Below are positions 35,520-44,538 of a stretch of DNA of 64,000 nucleotides, piece by piece (positions within the stretch are counted from its first letter, which is position 1; every line of letters begins with the position of its first letter). Under the pieces are notes generated by a model. That model saw nothing but the letters and a program-made list of their open reading frames with translations, searched no databases and had not been told where the DNA came from. Source of the stretch: Novisyntrophococcus fermenticellae. Lineage in GTDB: Bacteria > Bacillota > Clostridia > Lachnospirales > Lachnospiraceae. Position numbers and translations under genes: made by a program. The stretch is from positions 868,001-932,000 of the forward strand of contig NZ_CP076458.1 of NCBI RefSeq assembly GCF_018866245.1, in the 5' to 3' direction.

Positions 35520-36593
35520 TTAGAATTTAAACGCTACTTTTAAATCCCCTTTCTTCCCCGAAGCAAGATCAAAAGCTTCTTCCCATTGCTCAAGATCGAA
35601 CATATGTGTAACGACTCCGTCAGTTTTCAAGCTTTCATTTGCAATATTTTCAATGACAAACGGGAAGCAATAGGGACTGAGATGCGAACCAAGCACATCC
35701 AATTCCTTACGATCGCCAATAATTGACCAGTCGACTTTTGTCTCTTCTCCGAATACACTGAACTCAACGAAACGACCTAACTTTCGAACCATACTCAACC
35801 CCTGCTTAACGCTGGATGGGTGGCCCGTTGCCTCAATATATATATCACAGCCATATCCATCAGTTAAATCAAGGATTTTTTGCACTACATCTTCTTTTCC
35901 GGGATTCATCACAATATCCGCACCGAACTCTTTAGCCTTTTCCAGGCGGTCATTTTTCATATCGAGAACGATCAATTTGTCCGGGTTCTTCATTCGGGCA
36001 TACGTAACCATCCCCAATCCTAAAGTCCCTGCTCCGGAAATAACAACCACATCATCACATTGGATTTGTGACCGGTCGACTGCATGCTTAGAACAGCCGT
36101 AAGGCTCAATTAACAAGGCTTTCTCCAACGGCATGTCTTCCGGAACCCGGGAGATTACTGCAGTTTTGGGATATCGTACATATTCAGCCATTCCTCCGTT
36201 ATTGTCGGACTGAAAGCCAAATGTATTGTGAGGCTGACACATCCAGTAATGACCATTCCTGCAGAACCTGCATTTTCCACAAGGTACAATCTGATCGGCA
36301 GTAATACGGTCACCATATTTATATTCTGTTACGTTAGCCCCTGTTTCAACCACACGCCCAAGAAACTCATGTCCTGGAATAAATGGAGGTTTAACCCATT
36401 CCGGCTGTGATTTATCCCCCCAGAACATTGCAGCACCGTGATAACATTTTAAATCACCGGCGCATATACCACATGCTTCCGTCTTTATGATGATATCATC
36501 CGGGCCGCAAGCAGGAACAGAGTACTCCCTTTCAAGCTTATAATCGTCTTTACTGTAAGCAACGAGTGCTTTCATTGTTTTTGGTATTGCCAT
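35520..36593 (-). CDS. Zinc-dependent polyol dehydrogenase (erythritol/threitol dehydrogenase-like)
   Basis: A 357-aa medium-chain alcohol dehydrogenase. Catalytic-zinc ligands lie in CGICAGDLKCYHG and GHEFLGRVVE, the structural-zinc cysteines in CGKCRFCRNGHYWMC, and the NAD loop in VISGAGTLGLGMV. The block LIEPYGCSKHAVDRSQIQCDDV resembles erythritol/L-threitol dehydrogenases, from memory. It would oxidise a polyol to a ketose. It is the second gene after the FAD oxidoreductase at 36623-37990, both behind a LacI-type operator. Confidence 0.82.
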   Translation of the reverse strand: MAIPKTMKALVAYSKDDYKLEREYSVPACGPDDIIIKTEACGICAGDLKCYHGAAMFWGDKSQPEWVKPPFIPGHEFLGRVVETGANVTEYKYGDRITADQIVPCGKCRFCRNGHYWMCQPHNTFGFQSDNNGGMAEYVRYPKTAVISRVPEDMPLEKALLIEPYGCSKHAVDRSQIQCDDVVVISGAGTLGLGMVTYARMKNPDKLIVLDMKNDRLEKAKEFGADIVMNPGKEDVVQKILDLTDGYGCDIYIEATGHPSSVKQGLSMVRKLGRFVEFSVFGEETKVDWSIIGDRKELDVLGSHLSPYCFPFVIENIANESLKTDGVVTHMFDLEQWEEAFDLASGKKGDLKVAFKF

Positions 36594-36622
36594 TTTTAGA
36601 CCTTCTCCTTTCAGAAATTAAG

Positions 36623-37990
36623 TTATATGGATAAAATAGCCTGATCCTCCTTTAATAAAGCAACGACGTCATCGACGGGTACCTGGGCCGGTAATATGCC
36701 CTGATCCACGGAAAGGGAAGCGCACACACCGGCAGCTTCACCAAGAGCCATACAGGTAGGCATAATGCGTACACTTCCTAAGGATGGGGCGTCCATGGAA
36801 ATACAGCGGCCGCTGAGAAGAAGGCCGTCAATCTCATCACTGATCAGACAGCCCAGAGGAATTCCATAGGGCCCTTCCAGATCCCGTAATATCGTGGAAT
36901 CATTCACACTGCTGTGAATATCAACTTTGTAGGAGCCCAGGGCTATGGTATCCTCAGGGATGTGTCCTCTTACGACATCATCAATGGCCAGACGTTTTTT
37001 ACCGGAGAAGCGCCTGGTCTCCCGGATTCCGAGACTGGGATTGATGGAAGAAATATAACAGTTCTGAAATCCTGGAATTTTATCCTTGAGAAGCTCTACC
37101 AATTGAGTAATCTGCTTCATCCCCTCAATTTCACCACGCGTCAGATCGTGAGGATCCGAACCATCACAACGATAGATACGGGTAGTGTTGACATAGATCT
37201 GCCCTAGATTCATGGAATTGATGTAAATTAAGGTATCCCGGTTCAACGGATTGCATCCTTCTTCATTGAGAACCTTAAGGCGGTTGCGTAAACCAAGAAA
37301 AACATAACTGCGGTGACTTCTGAAATAGGGGACGTCATAGCCCTGAGATACCTGCATGGATTCGGCAGGCTGCAGATCCTCCGGATGCTGCTCAAGGTAG
37401 TGGAAAAATTCTTCTTCATTATAGCCGCATAAGGAAAACATTAATGTTGGAGGCTGCATCAGCCCAGTCTCCTTCTGCCCCTTTTCAAAGCTGCAGCCAG
37501 CTAAAAAAGCAGCATCTCCATCGCCGGTAGCATCAATAAAGACAGAAGCGGTAATATCGATTCGCATTCCTTTTCCCATGACAGATACCTGCGTCATCTG
37601 TCGGTTGACGACATTGACATCAACTAATTCACAGTGAAAAAGAATGTCTATACCGGCCTCCCGACATTTATCCATAGCTATAATTTTAAAATACTCAGGA
37701 TCTAATACAGTTACCGAATTATGTAAGGGGCAGCGATTGTGACCCGCACACCTTCCGATTTCGATTAGAGAATCAATCATTTCCTGAGCGATACCACCGA
37801 CTACCTGGCGCCCCTGTTTATCAAGAAAACCGAGGAAAGGTAATCCGGTTACCGCATTACCTCCCAAATAACCATTGCGCTCTAAGATAATAACCTTTGC
37901 CCCATGTCTTGCAGCAGAAAGCGCAGCAGCAAGTCCGGAGGGTCCCCCACCGACAACAGCGACATCGTAGTGAAAATTTTGTAAATTCAT
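36623..37990 (-). CDS. FAD-dependent oxidoreductase (FAD_oxidored family)
   Basis: A 455-aa flavoprotein. The N-terminal FAD loop VAVVGGGPSGLAAALSAARHG, LERNGYLGGNAVTGLPFLG and the FIDATGDGDAAFLAG motif are characteristic of the pfam12831 family. The start at 37990 follows AAAGGAAA with good spacing; an upstream in-frame ATG lacks a site. The substrate is unknown; paired with a polyol dehydrogenase under LacI control it may oxidise a sugar acid or polyol. The operator at 38037-38048 lies 47 bases upstream. Confidence 0.85.
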   Translation of the reverse strand: MNLQNFHYDVAVVGGGPSGLAAALSAARHGAKVIILERNGYLGGNAVTGLPFLGFLDKQGRQVVGGIAQEMIDSLIEIGRCAGHNRCPLHNSVTVLDPEYFKIIAMDKCREAGIDILFHCELVDVNVVNRQMTQVSVMGKGMRIDITASVFIDATGDGDAAFLAGCSFEKGQKETGLMQPPTLMFSLCGYNEEEFFHYLEQHPEDLQPAESMQVSQGYDVPYFRSHRSYVFLGLRNRLKVLNEEGCNPLNRDTLIYINSMNLGQIYVNTTRIYRCDGSDPHDLTRGEIEGMKQITQLVELLKDKIPGFQNCYISSINPSLGIRETRRFSGKKRLAIDDVVRGHIPEDTIALGSYKVDIHSSVNDSTILRDLEGPYGIPLGCLISDEIDGLLLSGRCISMDAPSLGSVRIMPTCMALGEAAGVCASLSVDQGILPAQVPVDDVVALLKEDQAILSI

Positions 37991-38036
37991 TAAATAGTTT
38001 CCTTTCGTTTTAAGTCTCAATAATTTGTGAACGATG

Positions 38037-38048
38037 TGGAACGTTCCA
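38037..38048. promoter_or_regulatory. LacI-type operator upstream of the FAD oxidoreductase
   Basis: TGGAACGTTCCA is a perfect 12-bp palindrome with the central CG typical of LacI/GalR sites. Two near-identical copies lie upstream of the lacI-type gene and of the ABC transporter. Confidence 0.75.
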
Positions 38049-38098
38049 AAAAATAATTAAATTCAGTTACTGTCATAATCAGATATATATAAGGTCTT

Positions 38099-38122
38099 GC
38101 AGATAACGCTCAGGTTATCTGC
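38099..38122 (-). terminator. Hairpin at the end of the LacI-type gene
   Basis: A 9-bp perfect stem GCAGATAAC / GTTATCTGC that includes the stop codon of the gene on the minus strand. There is no clear T-run after it, so it may be a weak terminator. Confidence 0.35.
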
Positions 38123-39140
38123 AAATGACTGAGTTACGGACAATTAAAGATGGTGCGATGTTTAAATTAACGACTTTTGACCTGGGCTTTTTGATTCTGT
38201 TGATTAAGACGGAGCAGGCTTCCTTGCCCATAATTTCTTTGTGCGCATCAATTACGGTCAAAGCAGGAGAGGCATATTCTGATAAAATGGAATCCTCATA
38301 GCCAAGTACGGATATATCATCAGGAATCCGGAGTGCATGATCATAGAGGAAACGAAGTATGCCCGAGGTGATACCATCACTTGCTCCGAAAACGGCATCG
38401 GGGCGATATCCTTTATCCCACAATTGCTTCAGCCCTTCGTAACCGTTCTGTCCGGAATAGCCTGTATGGACAGTCTCGATGACAGATGGATCTAACTGTA
38501 ATTCATTCAGGGCTCGCTGGATTCCTTTTGATTTCTGCCGGGAGTTCATACCGTCTAACGGTCCGTTGATAAAAGCAATTTTTTTATGGCCATGCTCTAA
38601 CAGATATTTGGCGCCCATATAGCCAACTGCTTCCGTGTCTACGGAAATAGAGTCGTAGCCCTCATATTGGCGTCCGATAATTACGAGAGGCGTATTATGT
38701 TTTTTGAGTGTCTCTACAAAGCGGCCGGTGAATAATCCACCAATCAGGAAAAGACCATCCAGCCGGCTATTTTTGACCAGTTCGGGTATATCATTATTTC
38801 CGGCATCGGCAAAGCGTTCAACTAATAAAGTATAGTCGGTACTTTTTAAACCGGAATAAATTCCATTGCTTGTATCATAAAGTAAGGTTTCACAGACAGA
38901 GGAAAACCCATAGGGGCTCTGCTGCTGGTTCGAGGTCATAAATATTAATCCTAAAGTATGGGTCCGGCTGGTGGTAAGCTCCCGAGCGGCCAGGTTGGGG
39001 GTATAACCTAATTTTTCAATCGCCTGCTTTACCTTATATTGAGTTTCAAGCTTAATACGACTGGAATTATTGATTACAAGAGATACTGTACTTTTTGATA
39101 CGCCAGCTTCTTTCGCTACATCTAAAATAGTTACTGACAT
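38115..39140 (-). CDS. LacI family transcriptional regulator
   Basis: A 341-aa repressor. The helix-turn-helix and hinge are at residues 1-60 (TILDVAKEAGVSKSTVSLVINN, split over 20 residues; then YTPNLAARELTTSRT), followed by a periplasmic-binding-protein-like effector domain (GLIFMTSN, LVIIGRQYEGYDSISVD, ALTVIDAHKEIMGKEA). AGGAGG precedes the start. It is divergent from the ABC transporter at 39445 and reads toward the FAD oxidoreductase gene. The three TGGAACGTTCCA-like sites suggest it represses both neighbours and itself until its sugar ligand binds. Confidence 0.92.
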   Translation of the reverse strand: MSVTILDVAKEAGVSKSTVSLVINNSSRIKLETQYKVKQAIEKLGYTPNLAARELTTSRTHTLGLIFMTSNQQQSPYGFSSVCETLLYDTSNGIYSGLKSTDYTLLVERFADAGNNDIPELVKNSRLDGLFLIGGLFTGRFVETLKKHNTPLVIIGRQYEGYDSISVDTEAVGYMGAKYLLEHGHKKIAFINGPLDGMNSRQKSKGIQRALNELQLDPSVIETVHTGYSGQNGYEGLKQLWDKGYRPDAVFGASDGITSGILRFLYDHALRIPDDISVLGYEDSILSEYASPALTVIDAHKEIMGKEACSVLINRIKKPRSKVVNLNIAPSLIVRNSVICR

Positions 39141-39172
39141 AGATTCCTCCTATAAGATTATTTGGAACATGA

Positions 39173-39184
39173 TAGAACGTTCCA
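39173..39184. promoter_or_regulatory. LacI-type operator upstream of the LacI gene
   Basis: TAGAACGTTCCA matches the perfect palindrome at 38037 in 11 of 12 positions, 33 bases upstream of the regulator's start codon, fitting autoregulation. Confidence 0.65.
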
Positions 39185-39322
39185 ATTATTTACCATTATA
39201 TATATCCTGGATTAACTTGTCAATCCTATTTAAAAATAAATATATAATAGAAAAAATAAACAAGTAATCCATATAATTATTATTGATATTAAACATAATT
39301 ATTAAATATATTAAACTTAATG

Positions 39323-39351
39323 TTGACATAGTGCTCTTTTATATATATAAT
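39323..39351 (+). promoter_or_regulatory. Consensus sigma-A promoter of the ABC transporter operon
   Basis: TTGACA (39323-39328), a 17-base spacer and TATAAT (39346-39351): an exact match to consensus. A LacI-type operator covers the expected start of transcription just downstream, so tight repression of a strong promoter is likely. Confidence 0.85.
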
Positions 39352-39359
39352 TTGAAAAG

Positions 39360-39371
39360 TGGAACGTTACA
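39360..39371. promoter_or_regulatory. LacI-type operator at the ABC transporter promoter
   Basis: TGGAACGTTACA (11 of 12 matches to the palindrome) starts 9 bases after the -10 box, a classic position for repression by blocking RNA polymerase. Confidence 0.75.
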
Positions 39372-39444
39372 AAAATGTTAAATTATATATTATTTAGCTA
39401 CATAACTTAAATAGTACTTCATTTTGCTGAAAGGAGTAACATTC

Positions 39445-40392
39445 ATGCGTAATAGTTATAGCAGCCAGGCGATGGCTGCAGTGCCAAATAGGAAAGCGCA
39501 GCCTAAGAAGAAGCTAATAAAAATACTTAAGCCTTATCTGTTTTTATTGCCGATAACAGTTTTTACCATAGCATTCTCTTATTACCCTTTTTTAAAAACG
39601 TTTGTTTTTAGTTTGTCTAAGATAAATTCCAAGGGTCAAATAAGTAAATTTGTCGGTCTGGATAATTACATTGATATCTTGCAGAGGGAGGACTTTCGAA
39701 ATGCGATTCTGGTCAGTTTAAAATTCGTGGTCATGTATGTGCCCTTTGCAGTGCTGATTCCATTTTTGCTTGCACTGGTCGCAAATCGGAACAAATTCCT
39801 GACCAGGTTTTATCAAACATGCTACGCACTGCCAATGGCGGTTTCAATGTCAGCGACTTGTTTAATATTCGAACAGTTATTACACCGCAGGGTTGGTATC
39901 TTTAATTATTTACTGGATAAAGTGGGATTTTACGGAAATATGACTGCGATTGACTGGCTTAACAGTAAGACATGGGCGCTGCCTGCCATTGTGCTGGTTA
40001 TGCTGTGGGTCGGTTTGGGATTTAACTTTATGCTTCTTCTTGCGGCAGTACGAAATGTTCCCTCTGAACTACTGGAGGCGGCGGATCTGGAGGGTGCAGG
40101 GTATTGGAGAAAAGTATTGTCCATTGTATTGCCAAATGTATCGCCTACGTTATTCTTCGTTTTCTGTACACAGATGATCCGGGGGCTGACCATGACAGGA
40201 CCCGTAATGATTTTAACGAAAGGCGGACCGCTATCATCAACATCTACAATGATTTATTATGTATATACAACCGGTTTCCGAAGCGCAAATTACACACTCG
40301 GATCAACCGCAAGTATCTGCTCCTTCCTTATCGCATTCGTGTTTCTCGTGTTGAACTTTATGTATGAGAAGAGGGGGGTGAAGTACGACTGA
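39445..40392 (+). CDS. Sugar ABC transporter permease (MalF-like)
   Basis: A 315-aa permease with a cytoplasmic basic N-terminus and six hydrophobic segments. The EAA loop is LLEAADLEGAGYWRKVLSIVLPNV (in two stretches around residues 212-235). AAGGAG at 39431-39436 supports the ATG at 39445 over an in-frame TTG seven codons earlier. First gene of the LacI-controlled operon; overlaps the next permease start by one base. Confidence 0.92.
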   Translation: MRNSYSSQAMAAVPNRKAQPKKKLIKILKPYLFLLPITVFTIAFSYYPFLKTFVFSLSKINSKGQISKFVGLDNYIDILQREDFRNAILVSLKFVVMYVPFAVLIPFLLALVANRNKFLTRFYQTCYALPMAVSMSATCLIFEQLLHRRVGIFNYLLDKVGFYGNMTAIDWLNSKTWALPAIVLVMLWVGLGFNFMLLLAAVRNVPSELLEAADLEGAGYWRKVLSIVLPNVSPTLFFVFCTQMIRGLTMTGPVMILTKGGPLSSTSTMIYYVYTTGFRSANYTLGSTASICSFLIAFVFLVLNFMYEKRGVKYD

Positions 40393-41234
40393 TGAATATT
40401 TTTACAAGACGGTATTGGAATAAGCTTAAATATTATTTTTCGTCAATCCTTAGTGTGCTGCTGGGGCTGATTATTATTTTTCCATTGATCTATGCAATAT
40501 TTGCCGGATTTAAGGATAATGTAAATTTTGATATATATCCCCCGACAATCCTTCCGGATACCTTTCAATTGAATAATTTTATCTATGTATTGACGAAAAC
40601 ATTAATAACACGTTATATGCTTAACTCTTTTATTATAGCCATTACGGCTACGGTGGTACGTCTGATACTGTCAACGCTGGCGTCCTACGCCTTTGCATTT
40701 TTCAAATTCAAGGGTAAAAATTTCTTTTTCTTTTTTATTGTTGGAACTATGATGATTCCGTCAGAAGCATTATTGATTTCAAACTATCTTACGATAAGCG
40801 AGCTGGGACTATTGGATAGTTACCTGGGCGTTGTGTGTGTATATTTTGTATCCGCAACACAGGTGTTTATGTTCCGCCAGAATTTCCTTACGATATCCGG
40901 TTCTCTCCGGGAAGCTGCTTTTATAGACGGATGTAATGATTTACAGTTTTATAGTCAGATATGTATTCCGGTATCCAAGCCGGTTATTACAGCACTTGGC
41001 TTATCCTCTTTTATAAGTGTATGGAATACATACCTCTGGCCGTTGCTTGTCACAAACAGAGAAGAAATGCGAACAGTACAAGTTGGTATTACCATGCTGT
41101 CAAGCTCCGATACAGCAGCAAAGGGGCATGTTTTTGCTGCTGTCGGTATTATACTGATTCCGATGATTGTTCTATTCGGTATCAGCCAGCGTAATATTGT
41201 TCATGGGATTTCCAGTGGTTCCGTGAAGGGATAA
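40392..41234 (+). CDS. Sugar ABC transporter permease (MalG-like)
   Basis: A 280-aa partner permease; its ATG overlaps the previous stop (TGATG). The EAA loop is LREAAFIDGCNDLQFYSQIC and the C-terminus HGISSGSVKG is typical. With the binding protein at 41280 it forms a complete CUT1 importer apart from the shared ATPase. Confidence 0.92.
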   Translation: MNIFTRRYWNKLKYYFSSILSVLLGLIIIFPLIYAIFAGFKDNVNFDIYPPTILPDTFQLNNFIYVLTKTLITRYMLNSFIIAITATVVRLILSTLASYAFAFFKFKGKNFFFFFIVGTMMIPSEALLISNYLTISELGLLDSYLGVVCVYFVSATQVFMFRQNFLTISGSLREAAFIDGCNDLQFYSQICIPVSKPVITALGLSSFISVWNTYLWPLLVTNREEMRTVQVGITMLSSSDTAAKGHVFAAVGIILIPMIVLFGISQRNIVHGISSGSVKG

Positions 41235-41279
41235 GATGTGAAGTTTATATGATTATGAATAAAAAGGAGAAATCAAACT

Positions 41280-42737
41280 ATGAAAAAATGGAAAAAACAA
41301 TTATCATTTTTAATGATTCTTACTATGCTTAGTACTGCTCTTGCCGCTTGCGGAACTCCAAAAGAAGATGAGAAAGGAGCTGAAAATGCCACAGAAGATC
41401 AATCCAAAGATACTGCAAAGGAAGGGGAAAAAACAGAGATAGGCGATGATCTGGTACCGACGGAACCGACAGAGGTAACATTCTGGCACTCCATCTCCGG
41501 TGATAAGGAGATAGTGTTAAAGGAAATCGTTGATGATTACAATGCCGGACCCGGAGCAGAAATCGGAGTCACAGTAAATCCTATCTTTCAGGGTTCATAT
41601 GATGAATTTTCAACAAAATTAACTGCATCCCTCCAGGCAGGTGATACGGAAAATTTACCAGATCTTGTACAGTTAAGCTCTAAGGGTATTTTTGATGTAA
41701 AGGATTCCAAGTATATATATTTTGTTCAGAACCTTCTGGACAAGGATCCAAATGGAATTGATCCGGCTACCTTCAACGCGGCATCCGCTGCATATTGTAC
41801 ATATGATGGTGATTTATTGGGTGTTCCTTTTTCTACCTCTTCAATCATGGTTTATTACAATAAAGATCATTTTACAGAAGCAGGCTTAAATCCGGAAGCA
41901 CCTCCGACAACTCTTGCAGAGTTGGCAGATGCGGTTAAAAAGTTAACAATTAAAAATGGAGATAAAATTGAACGTTACGGTTTAGGAACACGGCTTCGTT
42001 TCTTTATTCTGGGCACCTGGGTCCCCAGCCTTGGCGAAGGACATGCCATGTTCAATTGTGAAAATGGACGTGCCGGAACTCCTAAGGAAATTAATATGAC
42101 AAAGGATGGATCGTTAGAAACAATTCTTACCGAATGGAATAAGGTGCTTGCTACCGGGGGTGTAGAATATACCGATGCAGCTCCAAATGAAAGCTTTCTT
42201 TCCGGCTATTATTCCATGATGTTTGCTTCTACCTCTTCTCTTGCTACCGTACTTGCTCAAACAGAAGAAACAGGCACGATGAATCTGGGCGTTACTGAAA
42301 TTACGAAAGTAAATGACAGCAGTAGTTCGGCAACTGGTATCGGCGGTTCTGCTTTGTATATGTTCGACCGTGCAAATGAAAACTCCATACTTGGTGCTTG
42401 GGACTTTATTAAATATCTTGCCACTCCTGAGGTTTCTGCAAAATGGTATATGAGCACCGGTTACTATCCGATGAATATGGAAGCTATGGAAAGCGAGGAA
42501 GTAAAGGCTTTAACAGCAGAGCATCCGCAATATGAGATTATCAATACAATCCTGGAGCACTCGGCAGGCTATACGAATTACACAGAGCCCTGGATTCCTT
42601 CCTTTACAGACACAGACAGCCTGGTGCAGGATGAGATTATTAAGTTAAGTGATGGTTCTCAGGACATTGAGACTACCATTGCTAATATTGAAACAGGGGC
42701 AACACAGAAGCTTAATGACTATAATAGTGCAAATTAG
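41280..42737 (+). CDS. Sugar ABC transporter substrate-binding lipoprotein
   Basis: A 485-aa extracellular binding protein. The lipoprotein signal ends at Cys24 (MLSTALAACGT), followed by an acidic/Thr linker. VTFWHSISGDKEIVLKEIVDDY opens the mature fold (residues about 67-88), and SGYYSMMFASTSSLATVL lines the sugar cleft region in this family. It is similar in type to UgpB-like glycerol-phosphate or oligosaccharide binders. AAGGAGAAAT lies upstream. Confidence 0.92.
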   Translation: MKKWKKQLSFLMILTMLSTALAACGTPKEDEKGAENATEDQSKDTAKEGEKTEIGDDLVPTEPTEVTFWHSISGDKEIVLKEIVDDYNAGPGAEIGVTVNPIFQGSYDEFSTKLTASLQAGDTENLPDLVQLSSKGIFDVKDSKYIYFVQNLLDKDPNGIDPATFNAASAAYCTYDGDLLGVPFSTSSIMVYYNKDHFTEAGLNPEAPPTTLAELADAVKKLTIKNGDKIERYGLGTRLRFFILGTWVPSLGEGHAMFNCENGRAGTPKEINMTKDGSLETILTEWNKVLATGGVEYTDAAPNESFLSGYYSMMFASTSSLATVLAQTEETGTMNLGVTEITKVNDSSSSATGIGGSALYMFDRANENSILGAWDFIKYLATPEVSAKWYMSTGYYPMNMEAMESEEVKALTAEHPQYEIINTILEHSAGYTNYTEPWIPSFTDTDSLVQDEIIKLSDGSQDIETTIANIETGATQKLNDYNSAN

Positions 42738-42759
42738 TGCAAGAAAGGTGGGGATTTTT

Positions 42760-43635
42760 ATGAGGTTAGCAACAATGACAAACCTGTTTCGAGACCAACG
42801 GGGTCTGGACACACATATCGGTTATATTGAGTCCATGCGCCGCTGTAAGGCAGCAGGCTTTGATACACTGGATTTGAATATGTGTGCAATGTTTCCCGGT
42901 AAAACAGAATTCAACAGGGAAGACTGGAGGGCTCAGGCAGACAAGATAAGAGAGGAAGCAGAAAAACTTGGCATTGTCTTTAGCCAATCTCATCCTCCAT
43001 ATCGTCCATCAAAGTTCCCTCATTTTAAAACAAAAGAGGAAGAGGACTATTTTGATGAAATTACACGCCGTTCTATTATTATAAGCGGAATGCTGGGTGT
43101 AAAATGGGCGGTTATGCACCCGGTAACCGCTTGTGAAAATGCCGAATACAGTCTGGAAGAGGATATTGCCAGCAATCATGAGGTGTTTGCATCGGTAATT
43201 GAATTGGCCGCTAAAGAAAATGTGGGCATTGCCTTTGAAAACATGGCAGACAGAGATAATAAGCGACGCTTTGGTGCCACAGTATCCGAATTGAAAAGTC
43301 TGGTGGATTCTTTTGGCGATGCGAAAATGGGGGTATGTTGGGATATCGGGCATGGTAACCGTATGTACATGGATTCCGTTCGCCCAATTAAGGAAATGGG
43401 CGAGTATATTAAAGCTTTGCATGTGGATGATAACCATGGAGGCAACGACGAGCATCTCGTCCCGTTTCTGGGGTCGATTAACTGGGAGGGTGTAATGAAG
43501 GCTCTGAAAGAGATTGGATATGAAGGTGATTTTGTATACGAAATCAAGTTAAATGACTATATGCCCGATGCGCTGAAAGATTCGGCAGCAAAATTTGCAG
43601 CGGAGATTGGACGTTACCTGGTTTCAATGTGTTAA
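42760..43635 (+). CDS. Sugar phosphate isomerase/epimerase family protein (TIM barrel)
   Basis: A 291-aa AP-endonuclease-2/xylose-isomerase-like barrel. GFDTLDLNMC, WAVMHPVTACEN, IAFENMADRD, GVCWDIGHGNRM, IKALHVDDNHGGNDEHLVPF and DFVYEIKL hold the metal-binding Glu/Asp/His of the family. The start at 42760 fits the family N-terminus (MRLATMTNLF) and a GGTGGGG site; the longer upstream frame overlaps the binding-protein gene. It probably isomerises or epimerises the imported sugar or its keto form; some members cleave keto-glycosides. Confidence 0.85.
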   Translation: MRLATMTNLFRDQRGLDTHIGYIESMRRCKAAGFDTLDLNMCAMFPGKTEFNREDWRAQADKIREEAEKLGIVFSQSHPPYRPSKFPHFKTKEEEDYFDEITRRSIIISGMLGVKWAVMHPVTACENAEYSLEEDIASNHEVFASVIELAAKENVGIAFENMADRDNKRRFGATVSELKSLVDSFGDAKMGVCWDIGHGNRMYMDSVRPIKEMGEYIKALHVDDNHGGNDEHLVPFLGSINWEGVMKALKEIGYEGDFVYEIKLNDYMPDALKDSAAKFAAEIGRYLVSMC

Positions 43636-43662
43636 ATAAAGGAAGAGGAACGGTGAGTGAAT

Positions 43663-44490
43663 ATGGGAATACAATTAATTGCCCTGGATTTGGACGGAAC
43701 CTTACTTAACAGTGCAAAACAGGTGAGCCCGCGTACACTGCAGGCTTTGCAGAAGGCGGCTTCAAAAGGGGTTGCGATTGTTCCGTCGACTGGCCGTTCT
43801 TTTGACGGAATACCAGATATAATAGCAGGTCTTCTGTTTATTCAATATGCATTAACCTTGAATGGTGCGGTTGTTGTAAATATCCGGACAAAGGAGACTG
43901 TTTACCAGTGCAACTTCAATAAAGAGGAGGCCTTGTTCCTATGGAGTCACCTTCAGAAATATGATGCACTCTGTGACTGCGCGATTGATGGGGAACTCTA
44001 TATGGAGCAGAAGACCTTTTTAAAGCTGCCGGATTACGGTCAGACACAAGAGCGGATTGCACTGATGAGAAGCACCAGAAAAGAGACACAGAGTATCAGG
44101 GAAATGCTATTGCAGGAGAATACAAAAACTGCCAAGATGAATCTGCTTTTTAGTGATCCACAAAAACGTCTGCATGCAAAATCTGAATTAGAGCAGATTC
44201 CTTTTGTAGAAGTCAGCAGCTCGCTGGAGAAAAACCTTGAATTAAATAAGAGGGGCGCCAATAAGGGAAATGGATTATTGGCGCTGGCAGAGTATCTGGG
44301 GATTCAAAGAGAACAGATCATGGCATGCGGAGACAGTGATAATGACTACAGTATGATAAAAGCTGCCGGGTTAGGAATTGCTATGGAAAATGGGCTGGAG
44401 AGTATAAAGAAGATTGCAGATGCAGTGACGCTGAGTAATGATCAGGATGGAGTAGCCTATGCAATAGAGCGGTGGGTGTTAACGGAATGA
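43663..44490 (+). CDS. Cof-type HAD-IIB family hydrolase
   Basis: A 275-aa phosphatase. Motif I is LIALDLDGTLLNS with the nucleophile Asp; motif II Ser/Thr is in VPSTGRSFDG; a lysine sits in NKRGANKGNGLLALAEYLG and the final acidic motif is ACGDSDNDYSMI. It removes phosphate from small sugar phosphates. The ATG at 43663 is preferred to GTG at 43657; the difference is two codons. Last gene of the LacI-controlled operon. Confidence 0.88.
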   Translation: MGIQLIALDLDGTLLNSAKQVSPRTLQALQKAASKGVAIVPSTGRSFDGIPDIIAGLLFIQYALTLNGAVVVNIRTKETVYQCNFNKEEALFLWSHLQKYDALCDCAIDGELYMEQKTFLKLPDYGQTQERIALMRSTRKETQSIREMLLQENTKTAKMNLLFSDPQKRLHAKSELEQIPFVEVSSSLEKNLELNKRGANKGNGLLALAEYLGIQREQIMACGDSDNDYSMIKAAGLGIAMENGLESIKKIADAVTLSNDQDGVAYAIERWVLTE

Positions 44491-44538
44491 GTTCTTAAAC
44501 TTCAGCATAAGAAAAGAACGTGGGGAGATAGGTTGAAA

